Shown here: piece after piece, positions 11,432 to 24,100 of the stretch
Position numbering within the stretch: position 1 is the stretch's first letter
Layout of the letters: each line of letters begins with the position of its first letter
From: Diospyros lotus
Lineage: Eukaryota; Streptophyta; Magnoliopsida; Ericales; Ebenaceae
DNA: 64,000 nucleotides
NCBI RefSeq assembly: GCF_014633365.1
Contig: NC_068347.1
Location: forward strand, 20,234,433 to 20,298,432
Reading direction: 5' to 3'
Made by a program: the position numbers and the translations under genes
The notes under the pieces: generated by a model
Databases searched by the model: none
The model's input: the letters and a program-made list of their open reading frames with translations, nothing else
Told to the model about the DNA's origin: nothing

Positions 11432-14222
11432 TATAACACCTGAGAAATTTTAAAGGACTCGAGTGTAATTTATCTTGGGTCGTAGGTGAAATTTTCAGAA
11501 GATTTGGGGACTGAATCAACTGCAAGGAGTGCCCCAAAACTTAGATATAAAAGGAAAATGATATAGTATTAACGAGTAAGCATGATTTTTAACACTGAAA
11601 GAAATTAGATCAGAGATAGTTTTCTGTACAGCTACGATTCAGGCTGAAAAATTGAATTACCGCAAGGGACTTCCGAAAAGTCAGCAGAACCCTTAAATTA
11701 AGGAGTCAAATTTTTCATGAGGAACAACTTTTCAGTTGTTTCGAGTTGAAACAAAAGGATATACGACCAAATCGTTCTTTCGAGCCTAAGTGTAATTTCT
11801 AAAATTGATCGAGAGAGGTCAAAATTGCATTATTTCTGAATTCTCGAGGATGAAATGAAAAGTTTAGAACTTGTGGATAATAATGGAATTTTTGAAAAAT
11901 CAAGGGGCTTCTTGGAAAGGGCAAAAAAGTAATTTCAAAAGTTGAGAGGGCCAAACTAAAATTTTGGAAAGACTGGCAATGTGAACATTGGCAGTCACCG
12001 GTAGCCTCTCCCATCACCGTTTGCGGCCGGTGGGGGCTTCAAGGGAGGCTCTAGATGGGTCATGGCTAGGGTGAGGCTTGTTAGGGCCCTTCCAAGGCCA
12101 AGAATCGGCCACGTCGGTAGCTAATTTGATTGAAAATTCAGCTGTGTCTTGGCTAAAATCAAGGTTTTGAAGGTCATTTTTTGGGCCTTTAACGAGGGAT
12201 ATCGGTCGATCTAGGGCAAGTAAGAGCATTAATGGCCTTGAATTAGACCATAATGGACATTTGGAGGCTCGGACTTGGCTATAAATAGGCGTTGAAGGCT
12301 GAGGGTTACAAAAGCTAAATCGAGAGAAATTGCTCGTGTTCTAGCTTGAATTGAGCATCAAGGATAGAGGGTTTTTGTTCTTTGGCTCTTGGGGAGTATT
12401 TTTGGAAAGTTTTGTGCGATTTAGTATAGGTTTTAGGGGGTTTTAAACGTTGGCCGAAGAAAGGGGCGGGAGCATTAGCCGAGAGTTTAAACTACTGGTT
12501 GGGCAACCTCCAGTGCTCATTTCAAGCCATAGTGGGTACCATTTTGATCTACTAAGGGAGTAGAACAAGCCAAGAGAAAAAACCAGCATTGCCAATGTGC
12601 CGAAATCGAAGAAGATGACTAGTGCGTGAAACACACGCACCAGCCTTCACTTTCAGTTCACGCGCCAACGTGTGAGGATGGGTGGCCAATGGGTATTTTT
12701 TGAATTTTTTTATTATTTTATTAAAATTATTGTATGATTTATGGTGTTGAAAAATTTGGAAAACTGTTTGAAGAGATATTTATTTTGAACTTTTCAATGG
12801 AAAAATAGGAAAAAAATAAGTGAAAATTATGGAAAAATTGAAAAAAATGGATGTTTATGTTTCTTTGAATAAATATAATGTTTAGGGTGCTTTGAAGCTC
12901 GAGGTTAAGTGATTGTGTGATTTTTTAGGCTTGGCACAAAAATCGAGAATGTGCATGCTTTTCAAGATGTACTGAGTTTTTGTTCGATGTGAGTAGTTCT
13001 ACCCTAAATGCTTGGTTTTTATTCTACCTAAACTTGATGTGATTATATGAAAAAAGGGTTTTGTTGCATGTGATTGGTCTTGATTCTACCTAAACTTGAT
13101 TTGATTACATGAAAAAGAGTTTTGTTGCATGTGAATGGTTTTAACCTATGATGATTGGTTTCATGTGGGAGGTTTGTCCCAAAATGTTTATTGCATGTGC
13201 ATCGAATTTTGTGTAATAAATTATGTACATGAAAATGTTGTTTTATATGATGCATCAAATCATGGCATGCGGCATTGGCATGCTTTTGTGTTGTCCATGG
13301 GGGATGTCAACCTGGGATGTTGTTTGGATAGTATAGCCATAATTCCCTAAGGGTGTTTGCTAGAATAACGTACAGGGGTATCCTATGTCAGTTATGTTTA
13401 CTGGGATGACTTCCAAGCCGAGCATGTTTGCCAAGGAAGTTACATTGGAGTGACTAGTTATACATGGGGGATTGAGATGTCAACTTATGACGTGGAACTT
13501 ACGTAAAATCACTAGGAAGCATGCCAAGGGAAAATGCCCACAAGTGATGGGCTGAGAGTGGACAACACCCTATATTGGCTTAAGTGGAAGGGCTGCGAGT
13601 GGACATCACCCCAGGTGACTTTGAGCTATAACATTATTTCGAAGGTAGACATGGATTCCCAGGAATAGTATTGATCATCTTGTGGCCAGGATTTGTGTTA
13701 ACGTGATCCGATATGCTTTGAGTGGAAATGTAATCCCTAGCATGATTATAGGGTGATTCCCTAGGTTCTTGAATTGATGTTGACCATTCCGTGTCGGAAG
13801 GGGTAAAGATGGTTTTCCATTGTGTCAGGGAGAGGCATTGATGTTGCCCTCATAAGCTATAATTGAGTTATGCCAATGTGTCGAAGTGGTTGTGTTACCT
13901 TTAGAGAGATTGTATTTTCCCCAGTTAGGGTTAAGTGTTGTGTGGGATTCTCTTTGGCAGGGGCATATTAAGGATATTTCAGTTTTGTTTCATGTCTTGC
14001 ATACATTCATGATATCGTTTTGAACTCTCACTTAGATAATTCAGCATCTTATTTTGGATTTTGTCCCTGAAATATTCAAACGTTTTAAGTAAAAGTAGTG
14101 GTGACAAAGGGAAAGGAATTACCGACTAGTGATAACGATTTGTTGGTGGTTCATAGCATGACTTTTTGATTATGATGTATTTTATTTAAATGATGTCATG
14201 TTAAACGATAGTGCGATCTTTT
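11432..14222 (+). mobile_element. Nested gypsy LTR, 3' end missing
   Basis: It starts TATAACACCTGAG (decayed TGTAACACC) and follows the same course as the other long LTRs: TATA-like CTATAAATAGG near 12279, a GC-rich GCGCCAACGTGTG block near 12660, and the CTCACTTAGATAATTCAGCA text near 14027. It breaks off near 14222, before the expected GTGTTACA end. The right-hand target duplication is therefore absent, and part of the host element (reverse transcriptase) is gone too, which implies a deletion across the right junction. Confidence 0.8.
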
Positions 14223-15575
14223 ACCCTAGTCAAGGAGAGTCCTTATTTTGAATGGTGCGATCTTATTTTGGATGGTCTAGGAGAGTCCTTTGCCCTGGCC
14301 CAAGCAATCAATTTTCTCCCTATGCCACCACGACTTGGAGAGGTTTGTTGCGCTCCATAAGTAGCTAGGTCAAGTTGCTTGACCACAGTTTGGTCGATGA
14401 AATTGTGCATACTCTCGCTATTGATAAGAATGGTGATGTGGTGGTTCTATAATTTCCCGTTAACTCGCATGGTCCAGGGGTTTGCAGTTCTAGCGATTAC
14501 ATGGAAAGAAATGTCTGGTGTGGGGTTATGGCTTTTCTTTTTTTCTTCATGGTCAGTCTCATCTTGTACCATTGGATCCTCTATCATAACTAACTGGGGT
14601 TGTTGGCAATGGTGGCAAGGCACAAATTTTTCATCATAATAGAAGTAAAGCCCCTTCATGCGTCGATCTTGGACTTCCTCACTAGTAATACGCTTGATAG
14701 GTGATGAGAATTTTGGAAGTTGTTTGGTGGCCGAAGAAGGGCTAAGAATTCCAAGCGAGGAATTTGTTGTGGGGTCGTTGTGGTTGACTTGACAAATATG
14801 CTCGTGACCCTATGTTGGGTCTCTTTTGCAGCTGGTTCTTCAATCAAACATTCCACTCCTATGGCATCAGATAACAACTCTGACTATTTCACTTTCACAT
14901 CTAAGTGGATCTCATCTCGCAATCCTGCAATAAAACCTCCCACCAAGTTATGTTCAAGTAAGTCATCAATTCTCTATGATAACTTTTCGAATTCGGCTTG
15001 GTATGTCTCTACCTTAGAAACTTGCTTAAGCCTCGTGAGTGCCTTTGAAAGATCCTCATATAAGATGTTGGTTCGAACATGTGAAGAACAACCTTGGTAA
15101 ATTCTGAATATTAGAGAGGCCCTATGAATTTTCTCAACTAGCGGTGCCATTGTAACGCCACCCCCTCCAGGTGGAAAGATGCCAGTTGTACTTGTTGTGA
15201 TGATTCGACCCCTTTTAACTCCAAATATTTGTTGGCCCTATAAATCCACCCCATAGGATTTTCGCCATTGAATTTTGGGAAAGATAGCTTGAGGTTGGTA
15301 TGGCTCCACTCAGTAGCCCCTAGAGTATGGGAACTATTAGAGTTGTGTAGCGCTTGGTGGTGGGACGATTCTCCATGGCCAAAAGGATTGATGTTTTCTT
15401 CACTGGTGGTTTCTGATTAGGCAGCTCGTAGGGACTGTAACTTGCTTAGAATAATTTGAAGGGTGGTGTTCATCTAATTGAAGTTAGCTTTATGTCGGGT
15501 GATGACTTCCTGGACCTCATGGAGAAACTCTGCATTTGATTTCCCACAGGTTGCCATGATCATGCTTTGATATGA
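14223..15575 (-). pseudogene. gypsy gag and start of protease
   Basis: Minus-strand reading begins near 15556 (MATCGKSNAEFL) and gives a retrotransposon gag: SFPKFNGENPMGWIYRANKY (about 15285-15225), the hallmark QQVQLASFHLEG, ALTRLKQVSK, FIAGLRDEIHLDVKVK (about 14940-14890) and DAIGVECLIEE. A zinc-knuckle remnant follows (FVPCHHCQQPQL, about 14610). Next is the sequence before the protease (ISFHVIARTANPWTMRV, about 14510-14460), and a decayed protease start near 14420-14390 where family members have the catalytic Asp-Ser-Gly. Stops and frameshifts occur throughout. The rest of pol is lost at the nested LTR. Confidence 0.88.
15564..15575 (-). other. Decayed primer-binding site
   Basis: On the minus strand the sequence TCATATCAAAGC lies just inside the right LTR. 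It matches the initiator-tRNA-Met-complementary site TGGTATCAGAGC of plant retrotransposons with a few changes. Its position fits the 5' LTR of a minus-strand element. Confidence 0.6.
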
Positions 15576-15580
15576 AAAAA

Positions 15581-15943
15581 TGACGTGTGCACCAAAGTAA
15601 CATTAAAGGAAAATGAATAGTGAAAGAAAGTAACAGAGAGAGAGAGAGAGAAGAAGAAAAAGAAGAAAAAGATATGTGGGAGGGAAATATGATTATTATT
15701 CTGCATAATATAAACTTATAGATACAGAAGTTTAAATAATAAATATAATAACCACTTCTTCTAAAACAATGAGGAAGTGGCCAAATTATTAGCTAAGAAA
15801 TAGGAACTAAAGCAACAAATAGATAAGGCCCCATGAGCAACTCGTGGACCAACTAACAAATTCCTTCTAGTTCTCTAACCACATCCAACCTCTTTGCATG
15901 GGAGTATTGCACCATGAATACAGTAGTTGTAAGGTCCTCATTA
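15581..15943 (-). repeat. 5' LTR of the minus-strand gypsy element
   Basis: Partner of 10002-10315. It is longer mainly because of a GA-rich microsatellite near 15630-15670. The target duplication GCATT follows at 15944-15948. Confidence 0.85.
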
Positions 15944-15975
15944 GCATTCCAACTTGAAAAATCACTACAATGACC

Positions 15976-16257
15976 TAAAACTTATTCCACATCCATGATG
16001 ATTCAACTCGCTCCCTCCCAAAATCCTCTTGTCGGCCACCACGCACCGCCAGCCACCATTGTTAGTCATCCCCAATCGACCCTACGTACCCTTCAATGGC
16101 CATCATCATTATCTTCTCATCATCCACAATTGTTCATCTTCACCAACTTTATATCTACTCTCTTTTTCTCACATAATAAAAGAAAAGAGAAAAAAAAAGG
16201 AAAAGGGCCTGCAAACCTAAATTAGGCTATGACGAGCCTCAATCTTAAGGTTACAAA
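15976..16257. repeat. Left block of segmental duplication, copy A
   Basis: About 280 bases that recur with small changes at 52157-52433 (both contain CACATCCATGATGATTCAAC and end with CTTAAGGTTACAAAT). Both copies lie upstream of a copy of the same gene, so the two blocks are read as one collinear duplicated segment. The stretch has no convincing coding content. Confidence 0.8.
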
Positions 16258-16446
16258 TGAACATGGTTGCTTGTGAGTAGCTCTATTAGGGTTTGTTTTC
16301 AAGTTAATAAGTTCAGAAAATGAATTGAGTTTGAGATTTAAAATGCTTTATTTGTTTGAAGCTCGTGAATAAACTCATTCAAGAGTTAAGATTGGTTGAC
16401 AAACTGGTTTATAAGCTCATTTATGGGTTTATTATAAAATAATGTA
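16258..16446. other. AT-rich spacer present only in copy A
   Basis: No counterpart was seen at the second locus, where CACTA transposase sequence starts at the equivalent point. No gene or repeat structure was recognised. Confidence 0.5.
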
Positions 16447-18784
16447 TCAATATGTTACTACTAGTTTAAAATATATATTAAAGCAGAGCTAATTTAAATT
16501 GGAGGATTCATACAAGCACTTATTTAAAACTCATTTAATATAAAAAAAATTAATAACACAAAGGTAGAGGAGACCAATTACCCCCTCATTATTGTACACA
16601 ACGAGGAAGAATAGGTGAAGAACAGGATTTTACAATTTTTGCATTTTACAATTTTACAGCATAAATCACACTTTTCTTCACCTCCGTTAGCTTTATCAGC
16701 GTCGCCGCCATCTGTCTTCTTCAGCTACGCCGTCATGGTCCGTCGACCCTTGTTGTGTTGCCGCCGTCCCCGTCCGTCGACACCGTCTCCGGATCTGCCC
16801 TTCATCGCCTGTGTTGGACGAGTTCTGCTTGAACCGCCCTCTGCGTCCCATTTATACTCGTATAATAATGTCCTGAAAACTATGCTAACTTTACGAAAGT
16901 GTATCACATTGTCTCACTGACTGTTGCACAAACAAAATTATGTTAAACTTGCCAAAATGTTCTCAAGTAAATAAAATGCAGAATATACCCTCCAGCGGAA
17001 TACACAACACAAGAAGGGGTGAATGTTTAGCTCTCAAAGCTCCTTTGCGGCCAAAGGTACTTGAAAGGCAATTGACAATGGCTGGTACCTGGAACCTGGA
17101 GCCTGAAGCCGCACAGGACAGGACCTACTAATGTTATCAAATATTGCAAGTTTTGTTGACAGTGAGTGTTATCAACTACTAATCTAGAGTATTTGTATCA
17201 CATTAAGTTATATTAAATTTAAATTTATTAAATTATATTAGAATAAAAGTGAAAAGGACAATTTCACACTTATTTAAGAGCAAAACAGTGATACAGATCC
17301 AAAGCATAGTGGAAATAGAATTTTCAAATAGTATAGTGTATGAGAATTTGAGAAATATTCAGTCTATTCCGCGTGAAATCTTGATTTCTTGATTCTAATC
17401 TTGTTTGACGTCTCTGCAATAAACTAACAAATAAAAATATTTATTATAAATTCAGTTCAAGGCAGACGAAGGAGCACAAACCCAGCCGAACCTTCGATTC
17501 CGACGCGACGCCACCAACCGCCACGGCGCCACTGCACGGCCGTTTGTTTTCTCTTGTCGTCCATTTTCCCGCGAGCCCCCTTTCCTTTTCCTCATTTTTC
17601 GCGACCACAAGTGTCTAACCAACCTCCAAATCTCTCTTCCTACACAACCCACATATTTAGCCTCTCTACGATGCATTTGCATGCGAAGAAGACAAGGCGA
17701 TTCAAGACTCTTCTCTGTTTCGGCCTGTCGCCGTCGACGACTATTCAGTCAAGCCAGGCCGTGACGGTTGTGTCGACGACGGCAGTTCCGGCGATCCGGC
17801 CTTATTCTCGCACTTATCTGAAGACGACAGCATGGCGCTCCCCAAGATCATCACTCGTATTTCCAAAGATGAGGTCAAGATTTGCTCTGATGAAAATCTC
17901 GGCAAAGGAGGGTCTCGCCGCCGTTTTACTCGTTTTCTTAAAGCCATTTTTTTCGGGGCTTCACTGGTAATTGTTATTTCAACCATTTTCGTACAAATCT
18001 TGTCTGTTTTCAATTAGATTATTAATGAATATGGGTCGTGCTGTTTCGTTTCAATCGACAGGCCAAGAAGGTTAGAATCAAGAAAGCACGGAAAAACTCC
18101 AAACCATCGTTAAGAAGCAAGAGCGTGTCTGGAAAAACCAGTGGAACTTTGGATTCAGCGAAAGTAAAACCTGTCAAAGAACAATCTACGGTCTTTAGAC
18201 CAAAGAGTTCTTGTTTTGGTGGCCCAGCCACTTCGACAACGCCGTTCTCTTCTTCATCCGCTTCGTCCATCAGTTCCAATTCCAGATCCTCGTTGTACCG
18301 GAAAGTGGAAGAAGGCTCCATTTCAAATGTGGGGTTGTGCTTTCTCCTTGTTTTGTTGTTGGTTTTGATCGTTTGGGGGAAGGCTTGCTCGATAGTCTGC
18401 ACCTCATCGATGCTATTTCTGGTTCCCAGCCGGAGGGGGATTCACTCGCCGGAGGCCGTCGTTTACCCGGGGGGAGATGGACTCGGCGGAGTACAAGAAA
18501 CGGGTGATCATGGATGGGCTGCTCGAGAGAAGTCGCAATCGGTGGAGTACAAGAAACGTGTTGGACCAACAAGGCTAGAGAGTAAACGCCTGTGTAGTAG
18601 TACCCTTTGACATTTTTCAGTTCTTGTATTTTGCCGAGGGAATCAGCAAAATTTTCCCTTTAAAGCTGCTGTGATTTGTAAATGTATGAACAGCTTTTAG
18701 TCGTCTTTTATTATAATAAAATACGTATAATACGGTACAAATATACTGTGAAACATAAAGCACGAATACAATTATGAAAGATTA
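16447..18784. repeat. Segmental duplication copy A (gene-bearing block)
   Basis: This aligns by eye with 61053-63943 in the same orientation, from ATATGTTACTA upstream to GAAACATAAAGCACGA downstream. It includes an unassigned GC-rich block near 16690-16830, the pseudogene at 17671-18560 and its 3' flank with AATAAAAT poly(A) signals near 18714. Copy B has extra sequence between the GC-rich block and the gene (about 61880-62400), including AT and GT microsatellites. Confidence 0.88.
17671..18560 (+). pseudogene. Frameshifted duplicate of the small membrane-protein gene at 62823-63709
   Basis: Same two-exon structure as the intact copy: an exon starting MHLHAKKTRRFKTLLCF at 17671, an intron with GT..AG ends (about 17968-18062), and a second exon starting AKKVRIKKARK. 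A single C is missing in the run near 17721-17724 compared with the intact copy. This shifts the frame for the next 35 or so codons; the original frame is visible again from MALPKIITRISKDEVK at 17832. A second shift, an extra base in the G-run at about 18468-18474, breaks the C-terminus. The last codons are replaced: a 15-base stretch GGAGTACAAGAAACG from 18486 is repeated at 18542, and the intact stop region is absent. No product like copy B can be made. It may still be transcribed, because the upstream and 3' sequences are retained. Confidence 0.85.
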
Positions 18785-20400
18785 AACCAAGAATGATCCA
18801 AGAAGGAGGCACAACCTGCAGGCATTTGAACTGTTGTAACGTACGTTCTTGGCCGATGCAATCTTATGGAGGAAGACCGAAAATTGGAACCGATAGACAG
18901 ACGAAGCACACGAAGAAGAAGAGAAGAGAAACTGCAAGCCCCATTTTTTCCTTTTCCAGGTACGCTCTCTCTTCTTAACGATGGCTGCGAGTTTTTTCGA
19001 GCTTTCCTGATTCTAATTAATTAACAACCCACCAAGTTTCATTAACCAAACAACAAATGAAAGAAACAAATATATTATGAAGGATCAATGATATGTTGAA
19101 GATGGTACGTACTTCTTTTGGGATGTGTTTTGGTTCGCCACCAATGGACAAATAGAGAAAATTGGAGTCCTATATATAACAGTCATTGCTGCATCCATTC
19201 TTGATATCTTTTAAACTAAAATATATCTATATATATATATTGATAATCTTATGTTATTTTAAATAGTATTTATCTTATCTTAAATAGAACATTCTAGCAC
19301 TTAATCAATAAAACGGATATTTTATCGTCTAACAGTTGTTTAAATTAAAAAAAAAAACTAATAAATAAAGGTTTACAAACAAAAGCTTCATTTTTTCCTT
19401 TTTTTGGTAACAATAACTTCATTTACTTTCATATTTCCTTATAAGTTGACCTACTAAATAAATATACGCAAAAGCTGCAGGACACCTAATAAGAAAAATA
19501 TTATTTTATTTTATGTTATCTTCGGTAAAGCCATATTTTTCATATTATTTAAGGGGCATTTAATCTTTTGAAACTCACCAGCAAAAAAAGATGAACTTTA
19601 ACTAACTTCAAACAAAAAACTTATATAGAGAGATTTACCGAGGAAAATGGGAGATAACAATTCAATGAAAATGAACTCTTATTGTCATATAGGTAAAAGT
19701 TCAAAAAAAAATAAAAGTCTAAAATAATATTTTGGGCTAAAAATATGTAATTTTTTTTTTTTATTGAGGCATCTCATGTAACACACAAATTGGATAATTT
19801 TAACATTTGCAAATCCCTTTAGGGACCCATAAAAAGGACAGATATCATTTTTTAAGAATCCTAATAAAATCTTGATACAAAAAGGATGAATATTATTTAT
19901 TAAAAATTTTAAATTTGATAAGATATTAAATTATTGAGATAAACATTATTTATAAAAAAATCACAAACCAAGGAAATTTAGGATTGTCCCATTCCCCTAT
20001 ATAAATAATAAGTCTTTATTTTAGAAAAATTATGTCTCTAATACTAGTAGAAATTTTGCACTCAGTATTTTAACATCTTTAATGTCTAATTTAAACATCA
20101 GAGTATTTATGCGAGAAATTTTCTACGCCCTTTGATTGTTTTCTCTATGCACTTTAATGGAAAAAATGGTCGACCGACTCCCTCAACCTGTCGACCGCCT
20201 AAGGTAGTCAATCTATTATACTGAAGCAATCGACATCCCTAAAAGTTTCTGAAGAAATCGCTATCCAATTTGCCAACATTTGACAAAGTAAGTCATTAAC
20301 ACTTAATGATCAATATCCGAGACACAATAGGTACATAGTACCAATATCAAATACTACACTATATGGTATATAACTTTCTAGGTTTACTATCCATTAGCAA
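18785..20400. other. Intergenic AT-rich DNA, no gene recognised
   Basis: Mostly low-complexity AT-rich sequence. On the minus strand a 26-codon frame at 18944-18864 starts MGLAVSLLFFFVCFVCL, which resembles a signal peptide, but it ends at a stop and nothing downstream supports a gene. The left boundary of the following gypsy LTR probably lies near the end of this stretch and could not be fixed. Confidence 0.6.
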
Positions 20401-21043
20401 ACAAATAGAGCCTTCAGACACCTACTCACGCGACAAAGTAGTTGTCTCACTCTTTCTCTGGATTAGTGACACGTGTCCCCTATGACCATTCTCAATGCTC
20501 GAGCCCTATAAAAGCCCAGATATAATTTCCAAAAGAGGATCTGGACATCGGTATACCACTTTTATTTTCCTTTCGAAATTTAACATACTTTCCTTTCCAG
20601 AAGATTATTTTCCTTCTGTTCTGAACTTAAGCGTCAGATGGTCTTTGTGAGAAGAAAACCCCACGAACCTTCTAACCTTTGTTTGTTGTTCACAGTCCCT
20701 TCGGAAGCACTACTTATTCCTTTGGAAGACCAACCTGCAAGAGAAGATTGAGGTCCTCCAGAAGACCTTATCGAATCCTTCAGAAAGAACGCCTCCTGAG
20801 CACCCCAACTTCCTTTGAATTGAACCCTTTGGAAGAATTCTATACCGAAAGTTTGTCAACCGTTTGAAGAATTCTTCGCTTATCATGAACCAGCCTCTGG
20901 GAGGATGCTTCGGGAAGGCCCTTCGAAAATCCCCTTTGGGAACATTCATTCAGAAGCCCTCTACATTTTTTGTAACCAAGATTGTTAGCAACTGTAAACA
21001 TCCCACTCTTGAAAATTCTAATTGTTGTATTTTAGCAACAACA
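20401..21043 (+). mobile_element. 3' part of the 5' LTR of a Tat-type Ty3/gypsy element
   Basis: A TATA box (CCTATAAAAGCCC, near 20504-20516) is followed by about 530 bases ending TTTAGCAACA. After this comes a leader with ATTTGGTATCGTCTGTGG, a sequence typical of the start of the internal region in this class of plant gypsy elements. The element's gag and protease lie far downstream (26088-26683, 35930-36913, 50891-52156), separated by later insertions. The left limit is uncertain, and no second LTR of this family is present. Confidence 0.6.
20506..20513 (+). promoter_or_regulatory. TATA box of the Tat-type LTR
   Basis: TATAAAAG in an otherwise GC-balanced context about 530 bases upstream of the LTR end. 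Inferred promoter; no evidence of activity. Confidence 0.45.
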
Positions 21044-21102
21044 ATTTGGTATCGTCTGTGGAAAACCTTAATGCAAGATGTCGAAAGGGACAAGGTCAGC
21101 TG

Positions 21103-24100
21103 TGTAACACCCAAAAAGTTTAGGTTGCTTCAGGAAATGGTAAATTTGAGAAAAATATGAGTTTTATGGAAGATTAGTATATAAAAAGCCCAAAAAATTG
21201 ACCGAATTAACTGTAAGGTATACTCTAGGGCTTAGACACCTATGAAAAAGGGTACGGAGTTGACTAACATCTCAAGGAATGATTTTTAGCATCAAAATAA
21301 ATCAGATTAGAGATAATTTTCAGTATAATTTTGGTTCATGCTAAAAAATTGAATTGACGTAAGGGACTTTCGAGAAGTCAACATAACCCTCAAAGGTTTC
21401 AATTTTTGCATAAGGAATAACCCTTAGGTTGTTTTGGGATGAAACAAGAGGGTTTCGCAATTAAAGCATAATTTCGGACCAAAGTGTAATTTTTGAAATT
21501 TCTCGAGAAAGGTCAAAATGAAGTTATTTCTAAATTTTTGGGGGTCAAATGAGAATTTTAGAACGTGAGGGCCTCAACAAAAATTTTGGAAAGCTCAAGG
21601 ACTTCGTGGCAAGGGCTAAAATGGAATTTTTAAACTTGAGATGAGCAAAAGTGAAATTTTTGCAAAAGCTTGGATAACCATAGCCGACCGAGCTACGAGC
21701 CATCCCCGATTTCTGCCAAGATTGGTCAAGGGAGTGGTTTGAAAGGCCTTAGGACTAGGTCTAGGTCGTTCCTTGATCGACAAACCAGCTATATTAACGG
21801 AAAACATGGCCGAAATTTCGACCAAAAAGTGACCTAAATTTAGTGCCATTATAATCGGATTTTAGGGACTTTGATTAAGATTTTTGGACTAATCTAGGGA
21901 AATAAAAAGCATTTATGGCCATGGGTTAAATGAGATTGGACGTGTGGGGCCTTAGTTTCGAGTATAAATAGAGGTTTCGAAATGACTAAATTTTGAAAAA
22001 ATTAAACTCGTCAATCCGAGTATTTGAGAAAAAACTAAGGAAAGATGATAGAGGGATTTTGTTCCTCATATTTTGAGAATCATTTCTAGAAAGTTTCATG
22101 AAGTTTTGAGCTGATTTGAACAAGTTTTAAGAGTTTACCAGAAAATCAAGCTGTCGTCGAAGTCGAATTGAAAATTAGTCAATTTGGCCTTTTTCGATAG
22201 GTGTTTCAATCATCAGAGGGTTTCATCGTGATTGCCTCAAAGAGTACTTCAAGGCTATGGAGTCGGATCATCCATCGGAGTCACTGGCAAAGTTGTACAT
22301 CGTCACTGGAGAAGATGACCAGAGGTAAGAAAAGAAAAAGAGAAAAAAAGAAAGAAAAAGAGAAAAAATAGGAGAAAAATCTGAAAAAATTCTAAAAAAA
22401 AATTCAAAAAATTAGTAATACTGTTTTATGTATTATTGTAGAGAAAAGTTTGGAAAATTATTTAAGAAATATTTATTTTTAAGAAAAATGGGATTATGGA
22501 AATTAGAGAAAAATTCAGAAAAATCTGGAAAAAATTTCAGAAAATCTGGAATATTATTTTAGGAATTTTGGTGTAAAAATAGTTGAAAAATATTCGTGTA
22601 GGTATTTATTATAGATTTTTCAAAGAGAAAAATGCAAGAAAATTATGAAAAAATGGGTTTGAATGTTTATTTGAATAAAATAATGGATATGGTGCTTTGA
22701 GCCTTGAGGAGCAGTGATTTGTGCAAATTTTGAGGTTCGACAAGAAAATCGAGACTATTCACATTTTTCGAGGTGCTTTGAATTTTGTCAAATATGAGTA
22801 GTTTTATCCCAAAGGCTTATTTGTGACAAGATTTTCCTTTACTATGCATGTTATTACCAAAAATTACTTAGTATTATGAAAATTGCAAACATACTGTCAT
22901 ATTCGTACATATATTGTTGCATCGATAATCGTGACTATTCTCATGGCATGATATTGTTGATATATTGATACTAGTGCATGAGATGGTATAACACCCCACC
23001 TTACACGGGTGCGTCACTATAAGGGAATGCCTGGGAATCTTTTTTTTTTTTTTTTACAAGTCCGTCACATACGGCGCCATGAGTACAATCTTCACATGTA
23101 GATGAAACATCCGTCGCATACAATGGCCGGCGCTCGCGGTGATTTTAAGAACAATCTTCACATGCAGGTAAAAATCCCAAGAACCCTAGTCTTGCTCATT
23201 TAACTAACAAGATCAATAGACTTGAAACTAAACGAGATATAATATAACACAGTAGATTTATAATATCAAAATATTGTGACCTAACACGATTTCCTTACAA
23301 GATGTTCCCACACCGAAATATGTATTACAAGCTTACCAAATGATAACAGCATTATCATACAACTGTTCATACATATACCAATAAAAGTACTAACACTTCC
23401 AAAATGGTACAATGACTATCAAACTAAATATCGTTGGCCCCACCGGCCATGTCCTCGACCTCGCAACAATCCTTGGCTGGAACGTTGAATGTTCCAGGGG
23501 AATAATTTAATCATCTAAGTGATGGCATGAAACAGTTTACATAATGCATGAAAGACATGCGAGCATAGCTTATATAGACACAACAACATGCAACACGTCT
23601 AACTTGAGAAATCTCCCTGACATACTCAACCTCCCGTGGAAAATCCATTCCACACACCGTTGGGGTTGACCTTGCCGCGACATACTTAATCTCTCGAGTG
23701 CCCTACCGTGTCACTCGTTCACTTGGATTAACCTTGTCCCATTCTCAAGAAGACCCCATCATGTCCCATACGGACCCAACAACGACACGAAAAATCAATG
23801 TCCCGATGATATGAAAATCACACGCCATGTACCAACTCTTTTATAAATAAAAACAATTGATGCAATATATCACATGATCAATATGCAAATGATGCCACAA
23901 GTACATAAGTAAAACGCCTTTCCAAAACAACCCAAGCTCTGAAGGGTATAACCGCTCACTAGAACTGGTTCAACCACTAATATCCTAAGTTCGAGAGGGT
24001 AAAACTGCTCACCTGAACCCACTATACACACACCAAGATATTTTCAAAACAAGGTAAGACTAGAATCAAACCACTCACCTCAATTCAAAAAAGTTCAGTT

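Larger units (their letters stand above)
10002..15943 (-). mobile_element. Minus-strand Ty3/gypsy retrotransposon with LTR pair and internal deletion
   Basis: Two diverged direct repeats of about 0.31-0.36 kb (10002-10315 and 15581-15943) flank gag and protease remnants on the right and integrase remnants on the left, all reading on the minus strand. The flanks carry the 5-bp duplication GCATT (9997-10001 and 15944-15948). Read on the minus strand the LTR begins TAATGAGGACC and ends ATATCA, not the usual TG..CA. Reverse transcriptase and RNase H are missing; the gap coincides with a nested foreign LTR (11432-14222). The gag style resembles small chromoviruses (Reina/Galadriel-like); the lineage is an inference. 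Confidence 0.85.

Noticed and set aside
14720..15100. A 126-codon plus-strand frame
   Set aside because: It lies antisense to the recognisable gypsy gag and has no domain of its own.
18022..18402. Minus-strand frame of 126 codons, repeated at 63175-63432
   Set aside because: Antisense shadow of exon 2 of the membrane-protein gene and its pseudogene; the Ser/Asp-rich sequence mirrors the Ser-rich linker.
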